Below are positions 42,661-51,577 of a stretch of DNA of 60,824 bases, in pieces; positions within the stretch are counted from its first letter, which is position 1, and each line of letters starts with the position of its first letter. The notes under the pieces were generated by a model, which saw only the letters and a program-made list of their open reading frames with translations, ran no database searches and was not told where the DNA came from. A program made the position numbers and the translations under genes. This DNA comes from JAXDBW01 sp034678405 (GTDB lineage Bacteria; Patescibacteriota; Patescibacteriia; UBA10025; JAHIVO01): NCBI GenBank assembly GCA_034678405.1, contig JAXDBW010000066.1:1-60824 (forward strand). Direction: 5' to 3'.

Positions 42661-44016
42661 CTAGACCGACTCACGCAGGATATCACCGAGAGTGCCACTA
42701 TGAATGATAGCGAGATTTTTTGGCGACTCAAGGAGCTTCATCTGCGGCATGATCACCTGGGTAAATCCCATTTTCTTCACCTCTTCGAGCCGCTTCTCGA
42801 CATTACTCACTGAGCGTAATTCACCACCAAGGCCCACCTCACCGAAGACAACCATGTCACTCGCGAGGGGCTTGTTTTTCATGGCTGAGGCGATGGCGAG
42901 ACACACGGCGAGATCAACTGCCGGCTCATTGACCCGGAAACCTCCGGCAACATTGATATGGACGTCTTGATTACCCAGGAAAAGCCCGGCTTTCTTGATG
43001 AGTACGGCGATCAAGACCTGCAGGCGATTCAGGCTAAACCCGACGGCTCGGCGCTGCGGATACCCGAAGTTTGAGCGTGTCACCAGTGCCTGCACCTCCA
43101 CCATAAATGCCCGCGACCCCTCGACGACGACGGTGACGACTGATCCGGGCTGACTGCTCTTGCGCTCGGAGAGGAATATCTCCGAGGGGTTTTTCACTTC
43201 CTGGAGGCCACTCTGGCGCATATCAAAGACGCCCACTTCATTCGTCGAGCCAAAGCGGTTTTTCACAGCGCGGAGGATGCGGAAGGCATGATGCTGATCC
43301 CCCTCGAGATAGAGGACCACGTCCACGAGGTGCTCCAGTGATCGCGGGCCAGCCACCGAGCCCTCTTTCGTCACGTGTCCAATGACGACAATCGGCACAT
43401 TCAGCTCTTTCGCTAAGGCAACTAATTGGCCAGTAGCTGTGCGTACCTGACTGACACTGCCGGGGTCGCCATCCACTTCACTCGAGTGGATGGTCTGGAT
43501 AGAGTCAAGCACCACGAAATCGGGCCGATGCTCTCGGACAGTACTGGCGATCACATCGATGTCCGTCTCCCCGAGGAATTTCAGATTCGCTGCTTTCAGA
43601 CCCAGCCGTTCAAATCGCCCCTTCACCTGACTGCCGGATTCCTCCCCGGAAATATACAGTACCTCTTTACCACTCTCAGCCAGCTGACCACCGATTTGTA
43701 ATATCAACGTCGATTTCCCAATGCCGGGATCACCGCCGAGGAGAATCAACCCGCCAGGGACGATACCGCCACCGAGCACCCGGTCAAACTCGCCCATAGT
43801 GCTGGGAAGTCGAGCCAGCTGCTCATCCGACATATCGGCCAGGGACTGCACTTGCCCGGCTGGTGCGCCAACCTTCTCACTGCCTTTTTTCTTCTTTACT
43901 ACCTGCGCTTTCTCGAGCGTGCCCCACTGCCCACACTCAGGACAGCGACCCAGCCATTTGGGTGACTGGGCATCGCAATTCGAACAGGTGTAGACAGTCT
44001 GTATCTTTGCAGTCAT
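42661..44016 (-). CDS. radA: DNA repair protein RadA (Sms)
   Basis: The 451-aa protein has the N-terminal Cys4 zinc finger (C11, C14, C25, C28), a RecA-like core with Walker A GGDPGIGKST near residue 95 and Walker B FVVLDSIQTI, the RadA signature KNRFGSTNEVGVF near residue 251, and a C-terminal Lon-like domain (VAGGFRVNEPAVDLAVCLAIASA). RadA is a DnaB-like helicase that extends D-loops in recombination and in natural transformation. Here it is the last gene of the secretion operon: it starts 6 bases after the stop of the VirB2-transglycosylase fusion, and so should be co-transcribed with it. The intein or truncation forms seen in some relatives are absent. Confidence 0.97.
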   Translation of the reverse strand: MTAKIQTVYTCSNCDAQSPKWLGRCPECGQWGTLEKAQVVKKKKGSEKVGAPAGQVQSLADMSDEQLARLPSTMGEFDRVLGGGIVPGGLILLGGDPGIGKSTLILQIGGQLAESGKEVLYISGEESGSQVKGRFERLGLKAANLKFLGETDIDVIASTVREHRPDFVVLDSIQTIHSSEVDGDPGSVSQVRTATGQLVALAKELNVPIVVIGHVTKEGSVAGPRSLEHLVDVVLYLEGDQHHAFRILRAVKNRFGSTNEVGVFDMRQSGLQEVKNPSEIFLSERKSSQPGSVVTVVVEGSRAFMVEVQALVTRSNFGYPQRRAVGFSLNRLQVLIAVLIKKAGLFLGNQDVHINVAGGFRVNEPAVDLAVCLAIASAMKNKPLASDMVVFGEVGLGGELRSVSNVEKRLEEVKKMGFTQVIMPQMKLLESPKNLAIIHSGTLGDILRESV

Positions 44017-44022
44017 AGTGCT

Positions 44023-45429
44023 TTAGTTACCACCGGTGGCGAGCTCGGCACAGGTCGGCGTACTTATATCCCAGTCGTATTTCGTTTCAGCCGAGCTGGC
44101 GTTAGAAGCAATGATATTTTCATATGCGGTGCGGACCTTCGTGACATACGCACGCGTCTCGGCATATCCCGAGTTTTGCTCGCACTCCCACCACGTCTGT
44201 CCCGGACAGGTGAGGCTCGAGCAGTTAGCCCCGAGACCGCCGTTATACGCAGCATTGGCATAATCATGATCGCCATCCTTGCACTTGGTTTCCTCGGGGT
44301 TACACTCAACCGTCTGACCACTTTTATATCGCGCACGATCGGGACACGTATTATAGAGTAAATCTCGATAGTGCTGACCCGCGATACTGAGATTAAGCGC
44401 TGGATTGAGGAGCTCAGTACCACTGACGCCGGGTTTGTATTTCTGGGCGGTCGAGGGTAATAGCTGTACGAGACCATATGCCCCTGCGTTTGATTTAGCC
44501 TTCGGATTGCCGTTTGATTCGACGAGCATGAGCGCCTTCAGCCAGGTACGATCGATGCCATTTGCTGCCGCCACCTCAGTAATACAATTATCAAATTGAT
44601 TGACATTGGTCGAGACTACGTATCCACCGGCTTTCTCCGTCCCCGTAGCCAGCTCGAGACTGCGTAGCGGCTGAATATGCTCCAGCTTAAACCCATCAAA
44701 CTGTACCAAAGTGGGATTGATAGTTAATAAAATGGTATACGACGCAACAGCGATACCAAGGCCGACGAGGGCTGAGGTAATAGTTTCTTTCGCCCCCTGT
44801 ATCTGAGACGGATTGCCGGTGGAGATGACATACCGGATACCCCCATACATGATGAAGACGGTTGAGAGGATGCCGGCTACCCCAACGAAAAATACATAGA
44901 TGGCTGCGATGTACTCACCCATAGTTTTGCCGGTGACGATGACAGGCACGCCTTTGTTAAATATGGAAGAGCCGGGGATGGTGAGTGAGGGGATAAATTT
45001 AACGAGTACCGGATCGGTGCTAGTATCCGGAAAGTCTATCCCTTCGCCACGCCAGATGCGGCATTGTTCAATTTCGGTACAGGCAGTGAAGTCACCATGG
45101 CACTCCCCTTGATTGCATGCCCGTGCCTGTTCGACATATTGAATCGGATTACAAGTACCGCGATCCTGCCCCCCCGATGGGTTGCAGACGCAGCATTTAT
45201 AGTCAGGGGCCGGTTGGGTAGGATTTTGACATGAGCCAATATCTGCACAATTCCGCGAATTATAGATATAGTATGTGCCTCCGCTACTACCAGCCAAACA
45301 GTCATTTGGCTGAGTAGCATCAAAACAGTATGTCGCGCTGGTACAGCATCCGGCTAACGCCGTTCGGGGGACCAAAAATATACCCCCTAAAATTACCACG
45401 ATGCTCAGTACTAGAAACCAGCGTCGCAT
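44023..45429 (-). CDS. Fusion of a VirB2-like T4SS pilin domain and a lytic transglycosylase (VirB1-like)
   Basis: The 468-aa product has a signal peptide (cleavage near ALA), a Cys-rich segment with ~12 Cys (about residues 25-120), a VirB2/TrbC-like two-helix pilin domain (about 170-245: GVAGILSTVFIMYGGIRYVIS ... NPSQIQGAKETI) and a C-terminal SLT domain (about 285-440) with catalytic Glu in MLVESNGNP, GLVQLLPSTA and NAAYNGG. VirB1-type enzymes open peptidoglycan for the channel; VirB2 proteins build it. Having both in one chain is unusual. The pilin domain is 52/69 identical to that of the gene at 46734-47798. No sign of frameshift; the join is one continuous frame. radA follows at 6 bases. 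Confidence 0.85.
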   Translation of the reverse strand: MRRWFLVLSIVVILGGIFLVPRTALAGCCTSATYCFDATQPNDCLAGSSGGTYYIYNSRNCADIGSCQNPTQPAPDYKCCVCNPSGGQDRGTCNPIQYVEQARACNQGECHGDFTACTEIEQCRIWRGEGIDFPDTSTDPVLVKFIPSLTIPGSSIFNKGVPVIVTGKTMGEYIAAIYVFFVGVAGILSTVFIMYGGIRYVISTGNPSQIQGAKETITSALVGLGIAVASYTILLTINPTLVQFDGFKLEHIQPLRSLELATGTEKAGGYVVSTNVNQFDNCITEVAAANGIDRTWLKALMLVESNGNPKAKSNAGAYGLVQLLPSTAQKYKPGVSGTELLNPALNLSIAGQHYRDLLYNTCPDRARYKSGQTVECNPEETKCKDGDHDYANAAYNGGLGANCSSLTCPGQTWWECEQNSGYAETRAYVTKVRTAYENIIASNASSAETKYDWDISTPTCAELATGGN

Positions 45430-45441
45430 AGTGACTATCTC

Positions 45442-46706
45442 CTAGCGTAATCTAAAACTAAAAATATTGCCCGTATTAGCATCAGTGAAATACAATACCT
45501 GATCCGTCCCTGAGACGACGAGGTTGGTAGCAGTATAGTCACTGTCGCCTGTCGTCAGCGTCGGTATAGCAATCGGGGTTCTCTGACCTGTTTGGAGATC
45601 AATTTTATAGAATGTATCGTTTGTATCAACTGCTGCTTCAGGTACGATTCCCGATCCGTCGGGGAGAAACCGCGGGACAGCGCAGTATGCAGCTGACTCC
45701 GTATGAGCAAATGTACATTTTGAGGACCACGTTTGCAGGCCAAGGTTGATCGTGTTTGCCCCGACATTGTCACCAGTCGCATCGACGAGATACAGCACTG
45801 GATTAAACCGCGTATCGGAACTATACACACTGTAGAGTAATTGCGAACCGCTGGGGGACCAGGTACCCTCAAATCCGCGGCCAGTGGTCGTGATAGATTT
45901 AAAATTCTCTCCCTGGGTGCCGATGAGGATTATTTGCTGCGCGGTTCCATTGAGCGCCTCACGATAGGTAGCGAGGACTTGACCAGTCGGCGACCAGTTG
46001 ACATCTACATTATTTGCCTGATCACCGAGCGGTTCGATGGCGCGCACTTCTGATCCGTCATCAGCTGACACGGCGAGCCAGCGTTCACTCTCGACATCTG
46101 AATCATTTTTAAATCCGAGGGCATCTCCTCCCGGCGAAAAAGTAATATCATTCCATGAGCTCGGCAATGATATTTGATCTTCGCGATCAAAATCATAAAT
46201 AATATTCCGTCCATCAGGAAAAGTAATAATCGCCCGATTATCGGCTGGGGACCAGGATATCGATTCCGCTTGAGGAAATATGTTATCCGATAATAATACC
46301 CGGTTGCCGAGCGCATCCAGTAAGTAAAACTGGCCAGTGTCCCTATCGTAGTACCGGAGACTATTACCATCGGGAGTTGCGGTAAAACCCTGGGCATTCG
46401 CAAATTCCACAACCGAGGTTCGCGTCTCTCCGCCATCCGCTATTTGGCTTGGGCCGATGTTGACATTGCCGACGATCCTCGTATTGACGAGACTATTTGC
46501 ATTGCTGATAGTATTGGTAGGGACACCATTGACGATGTTGGTATTGGGCAGAGTAGTATTTGTCGGCAGATTGCCGGACTGGTTGGTATTATCATTAGTG
46601 TTTGTCGGCTGAACGATATCCCGCAAGAATACAAAATAAATGAGCGCCCCAAAGGCGATCACCAGGAGGATAAATACGATAATAAGTAATATTCGTCGTG
46701 ATTTCA
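45442..46706 (-). CDS. Membrane-anchored TolB-like beta-propeller protein
   Basis: The 421-aa product has one membrane helix at the start (residues ~5-27, ILLIIVFILLVIAFGALIYFV), a long Asn/Thr-rich linker (TNTNDNTNQSG, residues ~32-85) and a TolB/PD40-type propeller with SWSPADNRAIITFPDG, TFSPGGDALGFKND, NWSPTGQVLATYRE and TWSPSGSQLLYSVYS repeats. Such propellers act as protein docking platforms outside the membrane. The ATG at 46706 is chosen because AAGGG lies eight bases upstream and the helix begins next; upstream in-frame codons have no such features. It sits between the two VirB2-like genes, so it is probably an extracytoplasmic part of this apparatus. Confidence 0.85.
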
Positions 46707-46733
46707 TATTACCCTTTTTAAGTAAATTACAAA

Positions 46734-47798
46734 TTACTGAGCTGAGAGCGGTCGACACTCTACGCCAAATTTCGAATATCCCGATGCAATGCCCTCGTCG
46801 TGCATGATAACTGGCGGGATGGAATACCCGACACATTGTTCATTGTCATCACAATCGGTACCAAAGAGGTAGTCAGCATCATTGCCCCATCCTGTATTAG
46901 GAGTAAAAAGTGTTTCCTCACATCCTTCATTAAACAACGCAAAATCAAAGGCTCCACCACTGAAAAAATCATTATCAGGATGGATCATCAACCTGTACTT
47001 TTCTGCGCTTGGATTATCCTCTTCGGTATCTTCGACTCCTTCGAGCACTGAAAAAGAATTAAAACATCTCCCCTGAGTATAAATTGGCTCGGGCAGAGTA
47101 CCATATCCACCATCTGGATCTTCCCTCGGATCATAAAATCCTTGTCCTGAAAGCGCACACAGCGCATGATCTTCCGGGCAATAATAACCCATACAGTAAA
47201 ACTGTTCCGCCTCGGGATCATCGGACGCCTCACTGATTAGTTGCTTCTGACCGCAGTGGACAGGGCTCCCACCCGGCGTACGATCTGTTGTTTTACTGAA
47301 ATCACAGAGCCTGACAATTTCTCCACTCTTGGCAGCTGGTATAGGATCGGCGCTGATAGCATCGAAGCGCGTCAAATTTGGATTAATAAAATACAAGATC
47401 GAGTATGACCCAACAGCGAGCACTAGCCCCACGAGTGCGCTGGCGATCGTATCCTTCGCCCCCTGGATCTGTGAGGGGTTGCCGAGGGAGATGACATAGC
47501 GGATACCGCCATACATGACGAAGACAGTCGAGAGGATGCCAGCGACACCGATAAAATAGCGATACACACCAACAATATAACATCCAAGATTTTTGATGTA
47601 GTGCGCATCACCCTGATCTATCGTCACGCCGGGGATTTCGAGCTGTAATTTGATAGCTTTATTAAAATCGGTAATATAGCATGGGTCGTTGGCGGCAGTA
47701 TTTGCCGCTTGCGCCATGACCACGCTCGGTACCAATATTAATCCAATCGCCAGAATGGCGATCATGCGCTTCCCTATGGTCGAGGTGAACACGGTCAT
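46734..47798 (-). CDS. VirB2/TrbC-like T4SS pilin with Cys-rich C-terminal extension
   Basis: The 354-aa protein has a signal peptide (cleavage near VMA-QA), a short region with a Cys, the two-helix pilin domain (about residues 75-145: YFIGVAGILSTVFVMYGGIRYVIS, NPSQIQGAKDTIASALVGL) and an unusual ~200-residue hydrophilic tail with many Cys and acidic residues (DDPEAEQFYCMGYYCPEDHALC). Normal VirB2 proteins end soon after the second helix. The tail has no family I know; paired Cys suggest disulphides outside the cell. Its pilin domain is a paralogue of the fusion protein at 44023-45429. The start at 47798 lacks a Shine-Dalgarno but the signal peptide follows at once. Confidence 0.82.
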   Translation of the reverse strand: MTVFTSTIGKRMIAILAIGLILVPSVVMAQAANTAANDPCYITDFNKAIKLQLEIPGVTIDQGDAHYIKNLGCYIVGVYRYFIGVAGILSTVFVMYGGIRYVISLGNPSQIQGAKDTIASALVGLVLAVGSYSILYFINPNLTRFDAISADPIPAAKSGEIVRLCDFSKTTDRTPGGSPVHCGQKQLISEASDDPEAEQFYCMGYYCPEDHALCALSGQGFYDPREDPDGGYGTLPEPIYTQGRCFNSFSVLEGVEDTEEDNPSAEKYRLMIHPDNDFFSGGAFDFALFNEGCEETLFTPNTGWGNDADYLFGTDCDDNEQCVGYSIPPVIMHDEGIASGYSKFGVECRPLSAQ

Positions 47799-47846
47799 GT
47801 GTTAACGTTTATATAAGATATGAGTTACCATCAGAGATGTTCGCCA

Positions 47847-48521
47847 CTACTGCATGAAATCATCGGCCGTAACGTCACTATCCGGAGGGGTATCATCTCC
47901 CTGCCCAGCTAACTCAGTCGGGGTCCATGCTGCGGATGCCACTTTCCAGATGTCTCCGTCTTTGACCAGATTCATGAGGAGATCCTCATAGTAGACATCA
48001 TTCTCCGCAAAAGCGTCACCCGATTTGGTCCGCTGAGTGGTTACTCGGATTGTGCCGCTGGCCTCCGCGAGTGACTGGATATCGGTCGATAGCACCTTTG
48101 TCACGATCTCGGTATAGCTGCCGGCTGTACTAGTCCCCTGGCTCGCCACAAACGCGTCCGCGCTCCTTTGCATTTGCTGAGTCATATATGGTTTGAGGTT
48201 TTGAATATTCGCAAAGTTTGATGCTGAAGTATAACTGCCGTACCGCTCAGCAAAGAATTGGGCGAGCTGGACAGGCTCGAGCGGTGCAGCCACGTCTGGT
48301 TCGTTGGATGGAGTCGTTGACTCATTGGTAGCCACCGTACTATTAACGATCTCGACATTTGTCGTGGTTGACTGATTGGTGACCGCGACGTCATCAGCGG
48401 GAGTCCGATTGATGAACCAAAATACAACGCCGAGGATGACCAAAATAATAATCGCCAGCCCAATCGCCACATATCGCTGACGAAGCATGCTTTCTTGGGG
48501 GCGAGGTGGTTTCTGAGCCAT
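47847..48521 (-). CDS. Bitopic protein, VirB8/NTF2-like candidate of the secretion locus
   Basis: The 224-aa protein has a short cytoplasmic start, one membrane helix (residues ~18-42), an Asn/Thr-rich linker (VTNQSTTTNVEIVNSTVATN) and a C-terminal domain (about 75-200) with the helix-then-sheet order of NTF2-like folds (QLAQFFAERYGSY ... TIRVTTQRTK ... YEDLLMNLVKDGDIWKV). VirB8-type proteins have just this plan and sit next to VirB4 in many systems, so a VirB8-like channel scaffold is likely. There is no sequence motif that proves it; the fold is inferred from pattern. It lies 42 bases downstream of the VirB4 ATPase gene. Confidence 0.6.
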   Translation of the reverse strand: MAQKPPRPQESMLRQRYVAIGLAIIILVILGVVFWFINRTPADDVAVTNQSTTTNVEIVNSTVATNESTTPSNEPDVAAPLEPVQLAQFFAERYGSYTSASNFANIQNLKPYMTQQMQRSADAFVASQGTSTAGSYTEIVTKVLSTDIQSLAEASGTIRVTTQRTKSGDAFAENDVYYEDLLMNLVKDGDIWKVASAAWTPTELAGQGDDTPPDSDVTADDFMQ

Positions 48522-48563
48522 AAAGGAAAAGGTTAGTGATTTTTAAAAACCGTACGCTATACC

Positions 48564-50453
48564 TTAGCGCGCTGCCTCGGTCTGTTCCTGGACAAACTCC
48601 TTTTTCGCCTGTTCAATTTCGAGGAGTTGTCGGGGATCTGAGGTGATGATTTGATCCTCGGTGTATGAAGCGACGACTTTTATAGCGGCGTGTTTTGAAC
48701 CGGCGAAGAAGATGCCTTCACCAACACCACACTCAAGGAGAAGGTATTTCTCCCCCTCTGTCAGGAGGAATGTCTTTGCTACGAGGTCAATGGCGGCCGG
48801 GGACTGCTTCATCAATAGTTGGATTGAGGAGTTTGTGACAATAGCCTGGCCATACGGGGAGCGGAGGAAATCATTGACATCCTGAGTGATGGTCGTCACA
48901 CCGAGATAGTATTTACGACAGCGCTTCACGAGAGCGAAGATAAATTTGGCTGAGTCCTCCTGCTGCATGAGCCACCAGGCCTCATCAATCACCATGATAC
49001 GTTTCTTCAGCTGAGAGCGGACGGTATTCCAAATATATGACACGATGAGTTGGATACCAATCGGTTTGAGTTCATCCTCGAGATCACGGACCGAAAACAC
49101 CACCAGTTGATTTTTCATTTCCACATTGGTTGGACTATTGAGCAGCCCGGCAAACGTACCTTCGGTATACTTTTTCAGCCGGGTGACAAGTTCGTCGGCC
49201 CCCACCATACCCTCGAGCACTTCTTGGAAATCCTGGAAGAGGGGTGGCTCAGCGGTCGTCAGATCCGTATCCCCCGTGATGTCCTTCTTCGCGTAGGTTT
49301 CGATCAGCGCACGATCAATGATTGAGTCCTCCTCATGGGTGAATTGACCAAGCATCAGACGGAGGAGACCCTTCAGGGTGATGACTGCTGAGCGAATGAT
49401 ATCCGACGCTTTTTCGTCGCGTCGTGTCGGGCGGGGCAGATCAAATGGATTGATTTTGCTCTCAGAACTCAGCGAAATATTGATATAGGTACCACCGACC
49501 GCATCTGAGAGATATTTGTATTCCATTTCTGGATCAATAACGATGACATCCGTACCGAGCATCATACTCCGGAGAATTTCTAGTTTGACCGCATAGCTTT
49601 TGCCGGCACCAGAGGTAGCGAAGACGACTGAGTTCGCATTTTGCAGAGAGAATCGATCAAAGAGAATCAGGCTGTTATTGTGCCGATTGATGCCATAGAG
49701 AATGCCGTTATCACTGGTCAACTCGGAGGAGATAAATGGGAAGGATGAGGCCACTGGCGAGCTCGCCATGTTAAAGGTGATATTCAATTCATCGGTCGAG
49801 AGGGGGAGCGTCGACATAAACCCTTGCTCCGCTTGATAGAGAACCCGCTTCGTATAGACCAGCCGGGACCCGAAGAGCGATTCGACCTTCTCAGTGATCT
49901 TATCCAGCTCATCTTTTTCCTCGTCGTAGATCGTGACATACAGAGCAAACTGGAAGAAATGCTCAATCCCTTGCGTCAGATCATCACGGAGTTTCTCGAT
50001 GTCTCGCAGGGCCGTCTCCCGGATCGGGTCACGGGGAGCGCCCTTCTCTGCGTCAGCGAGGATCTGTGCTTCGAGCGCACCTACTTTATTACGGAGTTGC
50101 TTCAGGATGATTTCGGAATTCACTGGGTAGAAAAACATCGAGATATCCAACGGAACATTGAGATTGATGACTGGCGCAAACCAGCCAACCCGGATATACC
50201 GCGGATAGGCCACGACGAAAATCGTCCGGACGAACCGGGACCCCAGCTCGAGATACCGCGACTCGATTTTCATGGACGCCGGCGCGATCAAATCTCGCAC
50301 CGTGGTGATACCACGCCGATATACCTTTTCTGACTCGAGAAGCGCTTTCTTTTCTTCTATTTGCTCGCGTGCCAGCTGCTCTTTTTGCTGCTGGGTGAGC
50401 TCAGGCTCTCGCTCAGTCGGGATGGATTGGGTTGATCGATAGAGTTCAACCAT
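48564..50453 (-). CDS. VirB4-family T4SS ATPase, motor part (C-terminal half of a split VirB4)
   Basis: The 629-aa protein has a leading segment of the VirB4 N-terminal domain (IRVGWFAPVINLNVPLDISMF), then the RecA-like ATPase with Walker A ATSGAGKSYAVK near residue 280, DVIVIDPEMEYKYL, Walker B RIMVIDEAWWLM near residue 485 and VTTITQDVNDFL. VirB4 drives assembly or substrate movement at the cytoplasmic face of the T4SS channel. The start is 2 bases after the stop of the gene for the first part of VirB4, so the ancestral protein appears divided in two. The C-terminal motor is complete. Confidence 0.92.
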   Translation of the reverse strand: MVELYRSTQSIPTEREPELTQQQKEQLAREQIEEKKALLESEKVYRRGITTVRDLIAPASMKIESRYLELGSRFVRTIFVVAYPRYIRVGWFAPVINLNVPLDISMFFYPVNSEIILKQLRNKVGALEAQILADAEKGAPRDPIRETALRDIEKLRDDLTQGIEHFFQFALYVTIYDEEKDELDKITEKVESLFGSRLVYTKRVLYQAEQGFMSTLPLSTDELNITFNMASSPVASSFPFISSELTSDNGILYGINRHNNSLILFDRFSLQNANSVVFATSGAGKSYAVKLEILRSMMLGTDVIVIDPEMEYKYLSDAVGGTYINISLSSESKINPFDLPRPTRRDEKASDIIRSAVITLKGLLRLMLGQFTHEEDSIIDRALIETYAKKDITGDTDLTTAEPPLFQDFQEVLEGMVGADELVTRLKKYTEGTFAGLLNSPTNVEMKNQLVVFSVRDLEDELKPIGIQLIVSYIWNTVRSQLKKRIMVIDEAWWLMQQEDSAKFIFALVKRCRKYYLGVTTITQDVNDFLRSPYGQAIVTNSSIQLLMKQSPAAIDLVAKTFLLTEGEKYLLLECGVGEGIFFAGSKHAAIKVVASYTEDQIITSDPRQLLEIEQAKKEFVQEQTEAAR

Positions 50454-50455
50454 AG

Positions 50456-51136
50456 TTATTCGACATTCAGTTTACTGACGTCGACCAGCTTCTGCTGATC
50501 ATACGTATCAGGATTGTATGTGTTATAGTAGAGTTCGATGAGACTCTGCGTATCGAGCTGGACGGCCTTGAGGCCGATAGAGCTCAAGCCATCAATAATA
50601 AATTCAATGCGCTTGGCCATTTCGATTCGGTGTTCCTCAAATTTCTTCTGCTTGATAGTGATCACGTTCGTCGGTGAGAGGACTTCCTTCAGCCGCGAGA
50701 AAAACCCCTTGGCTTTGATCGTGCCGCTGGCATAGGGCACGACGATGTAGAATCGTTTGCTCATGATGTCAGCGAGCGAGACGAGTTCCTGGATGTACTG
50801 CCGATACTCACGCGTTTGGACTTTTAGGAGCTCGTTGGTCTGTTCTTTCTCTACCGTTTTTAATCGCTCGAGGTATTCATCAATATTCAGTTTGCGAGAT
50901 TGGATTAATATTTGGAGAGGAAACTCGATGGAATTCAGAAATTGTACATACCCCTGGATGACGGCATTTTGTTCGTCTTCTGATTTGAGAGCGAAATTAA
51001 TCGATGATACCAGTACGACCGAACGAAGCGTGCCATCTTTCAGGATGACGGTATTATCCTTGATCTCCAGGATATTCATGTATTGCTGTGTCGACTGAAC
51101 GGCGGTGGTTTGTTTGTTGATCTTTTCCTCAGCCAT
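50456..51136 (-). CDS. VirB4/TraC N-terminal domain protein (first part of a split VirB4)
   Basis: The 226-aa protein has no ATPase motif. Its fold pattern (LEIKDNTVILKDGTLRSVVLVSS ... QFLNSIEFPLQILIQSRKLN ... KRFYIVVPYASG ... SIGLKAVQLDTQSLIELYYNTYNP) is that of the N-terminal CagE/TrbE/VirB4 domain, which contacts other channel parts. Full VirB4 carries this and the motor in one chain; here the next gene begins 2 bases after this stop and holds the motor. Both halves keep intact, conserved ends, which argues for a genuine split and not a sequencing frameshift. Confidence 0.85.
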   Translation of the reverse strand: MAEEKINKQTTAVQSTQQYMNILEIKDNTVILKDGTLRSVVLVSSINFALKSEDEQNAVIQGYVQFLNSIEFPLQILIQSRKLNIDEYLERLKTVEKEQTNELLKVQTREYRQYIQELVSLADIMSKRFYIVVPYASGTIKAKGFFSRLKEVLSPTNVITIKQKKFEEHRIEMAKRIEFIIDGLSSIGLKAVQLDTQSLIELYYNTYNPDTYDQQKLVDVSKLNVE

Positions 51137-51144
51137 AGATGAAA

Positions 51145-51576
51145 TTAATTCTGATCCTCAAGACCCTCCTGATAGGCTCCTCCCGTATCCACGACGAGAG
51201 ACAGATCACTTAAACGTGATTCGGTGAGTCGCTGCTTTTTGGTGGGTTTGGGTGGTGGGGCTTTCTCTTTTTCTTCTTTGACCTTGCCCATCTCATAGTG
51301 TTTGTGCCAGACGGTCATTGATGGCCGGCGCAGCGTTTGCAGCATGTTCAGAAGAAAATGATGAAATGGGCGTCCATTGATTTTTGCGAAAGCGAAGATG
51401 CCCGTCACCGCAAAGATGAGAACCCCTTCAATTGCCGCTGCCCAAAAGGTGGCGAGTTTAAATACCAGAAAAATCGCACCCGCTCCTATCAAAAACGTAA
51501 TAAACTGTCGGACCGTCAGCGGCCCAATAATCTTACTCTCGACATCGAGAAATTGGGGAACGATAAACTGCTGCAT
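51145..51576 (-). CDS. PrgI family protein (VirB3-like)
   Basis: The 143-aa protein begins QFIVPQFLDVESKIIGPLTVRQF, the PrgI signature, has two closely spaced membrane helices (residues ~23-42 and 46-65), then KINGRPFHHFLLNML and a charged tail rich in Lys and Glu. PrgI proteins replace VirB3 in many Gram-positive-type T4SS and sit directly before VirB4, as here (8 bases). The tail (about residues 95-143) is longer than usual. Located in the cytoplasmic membrane. Confidence 0.92.
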   Translation of the reverse strand: MQQFIVPQFLDVESKIIGPLTVRQFITFLIGAGAIFLVFKLATFWAAAIEGVLIFAVTGIFAFAKINGRPFHHFLLNMLQTLRRPSMTVWHKHYEMGKVKEEKEKAPPPKPTKKQRLTESRLSDLSLVVDTGGAYQEGLEDQN

Positions 51577-51577
51577 A

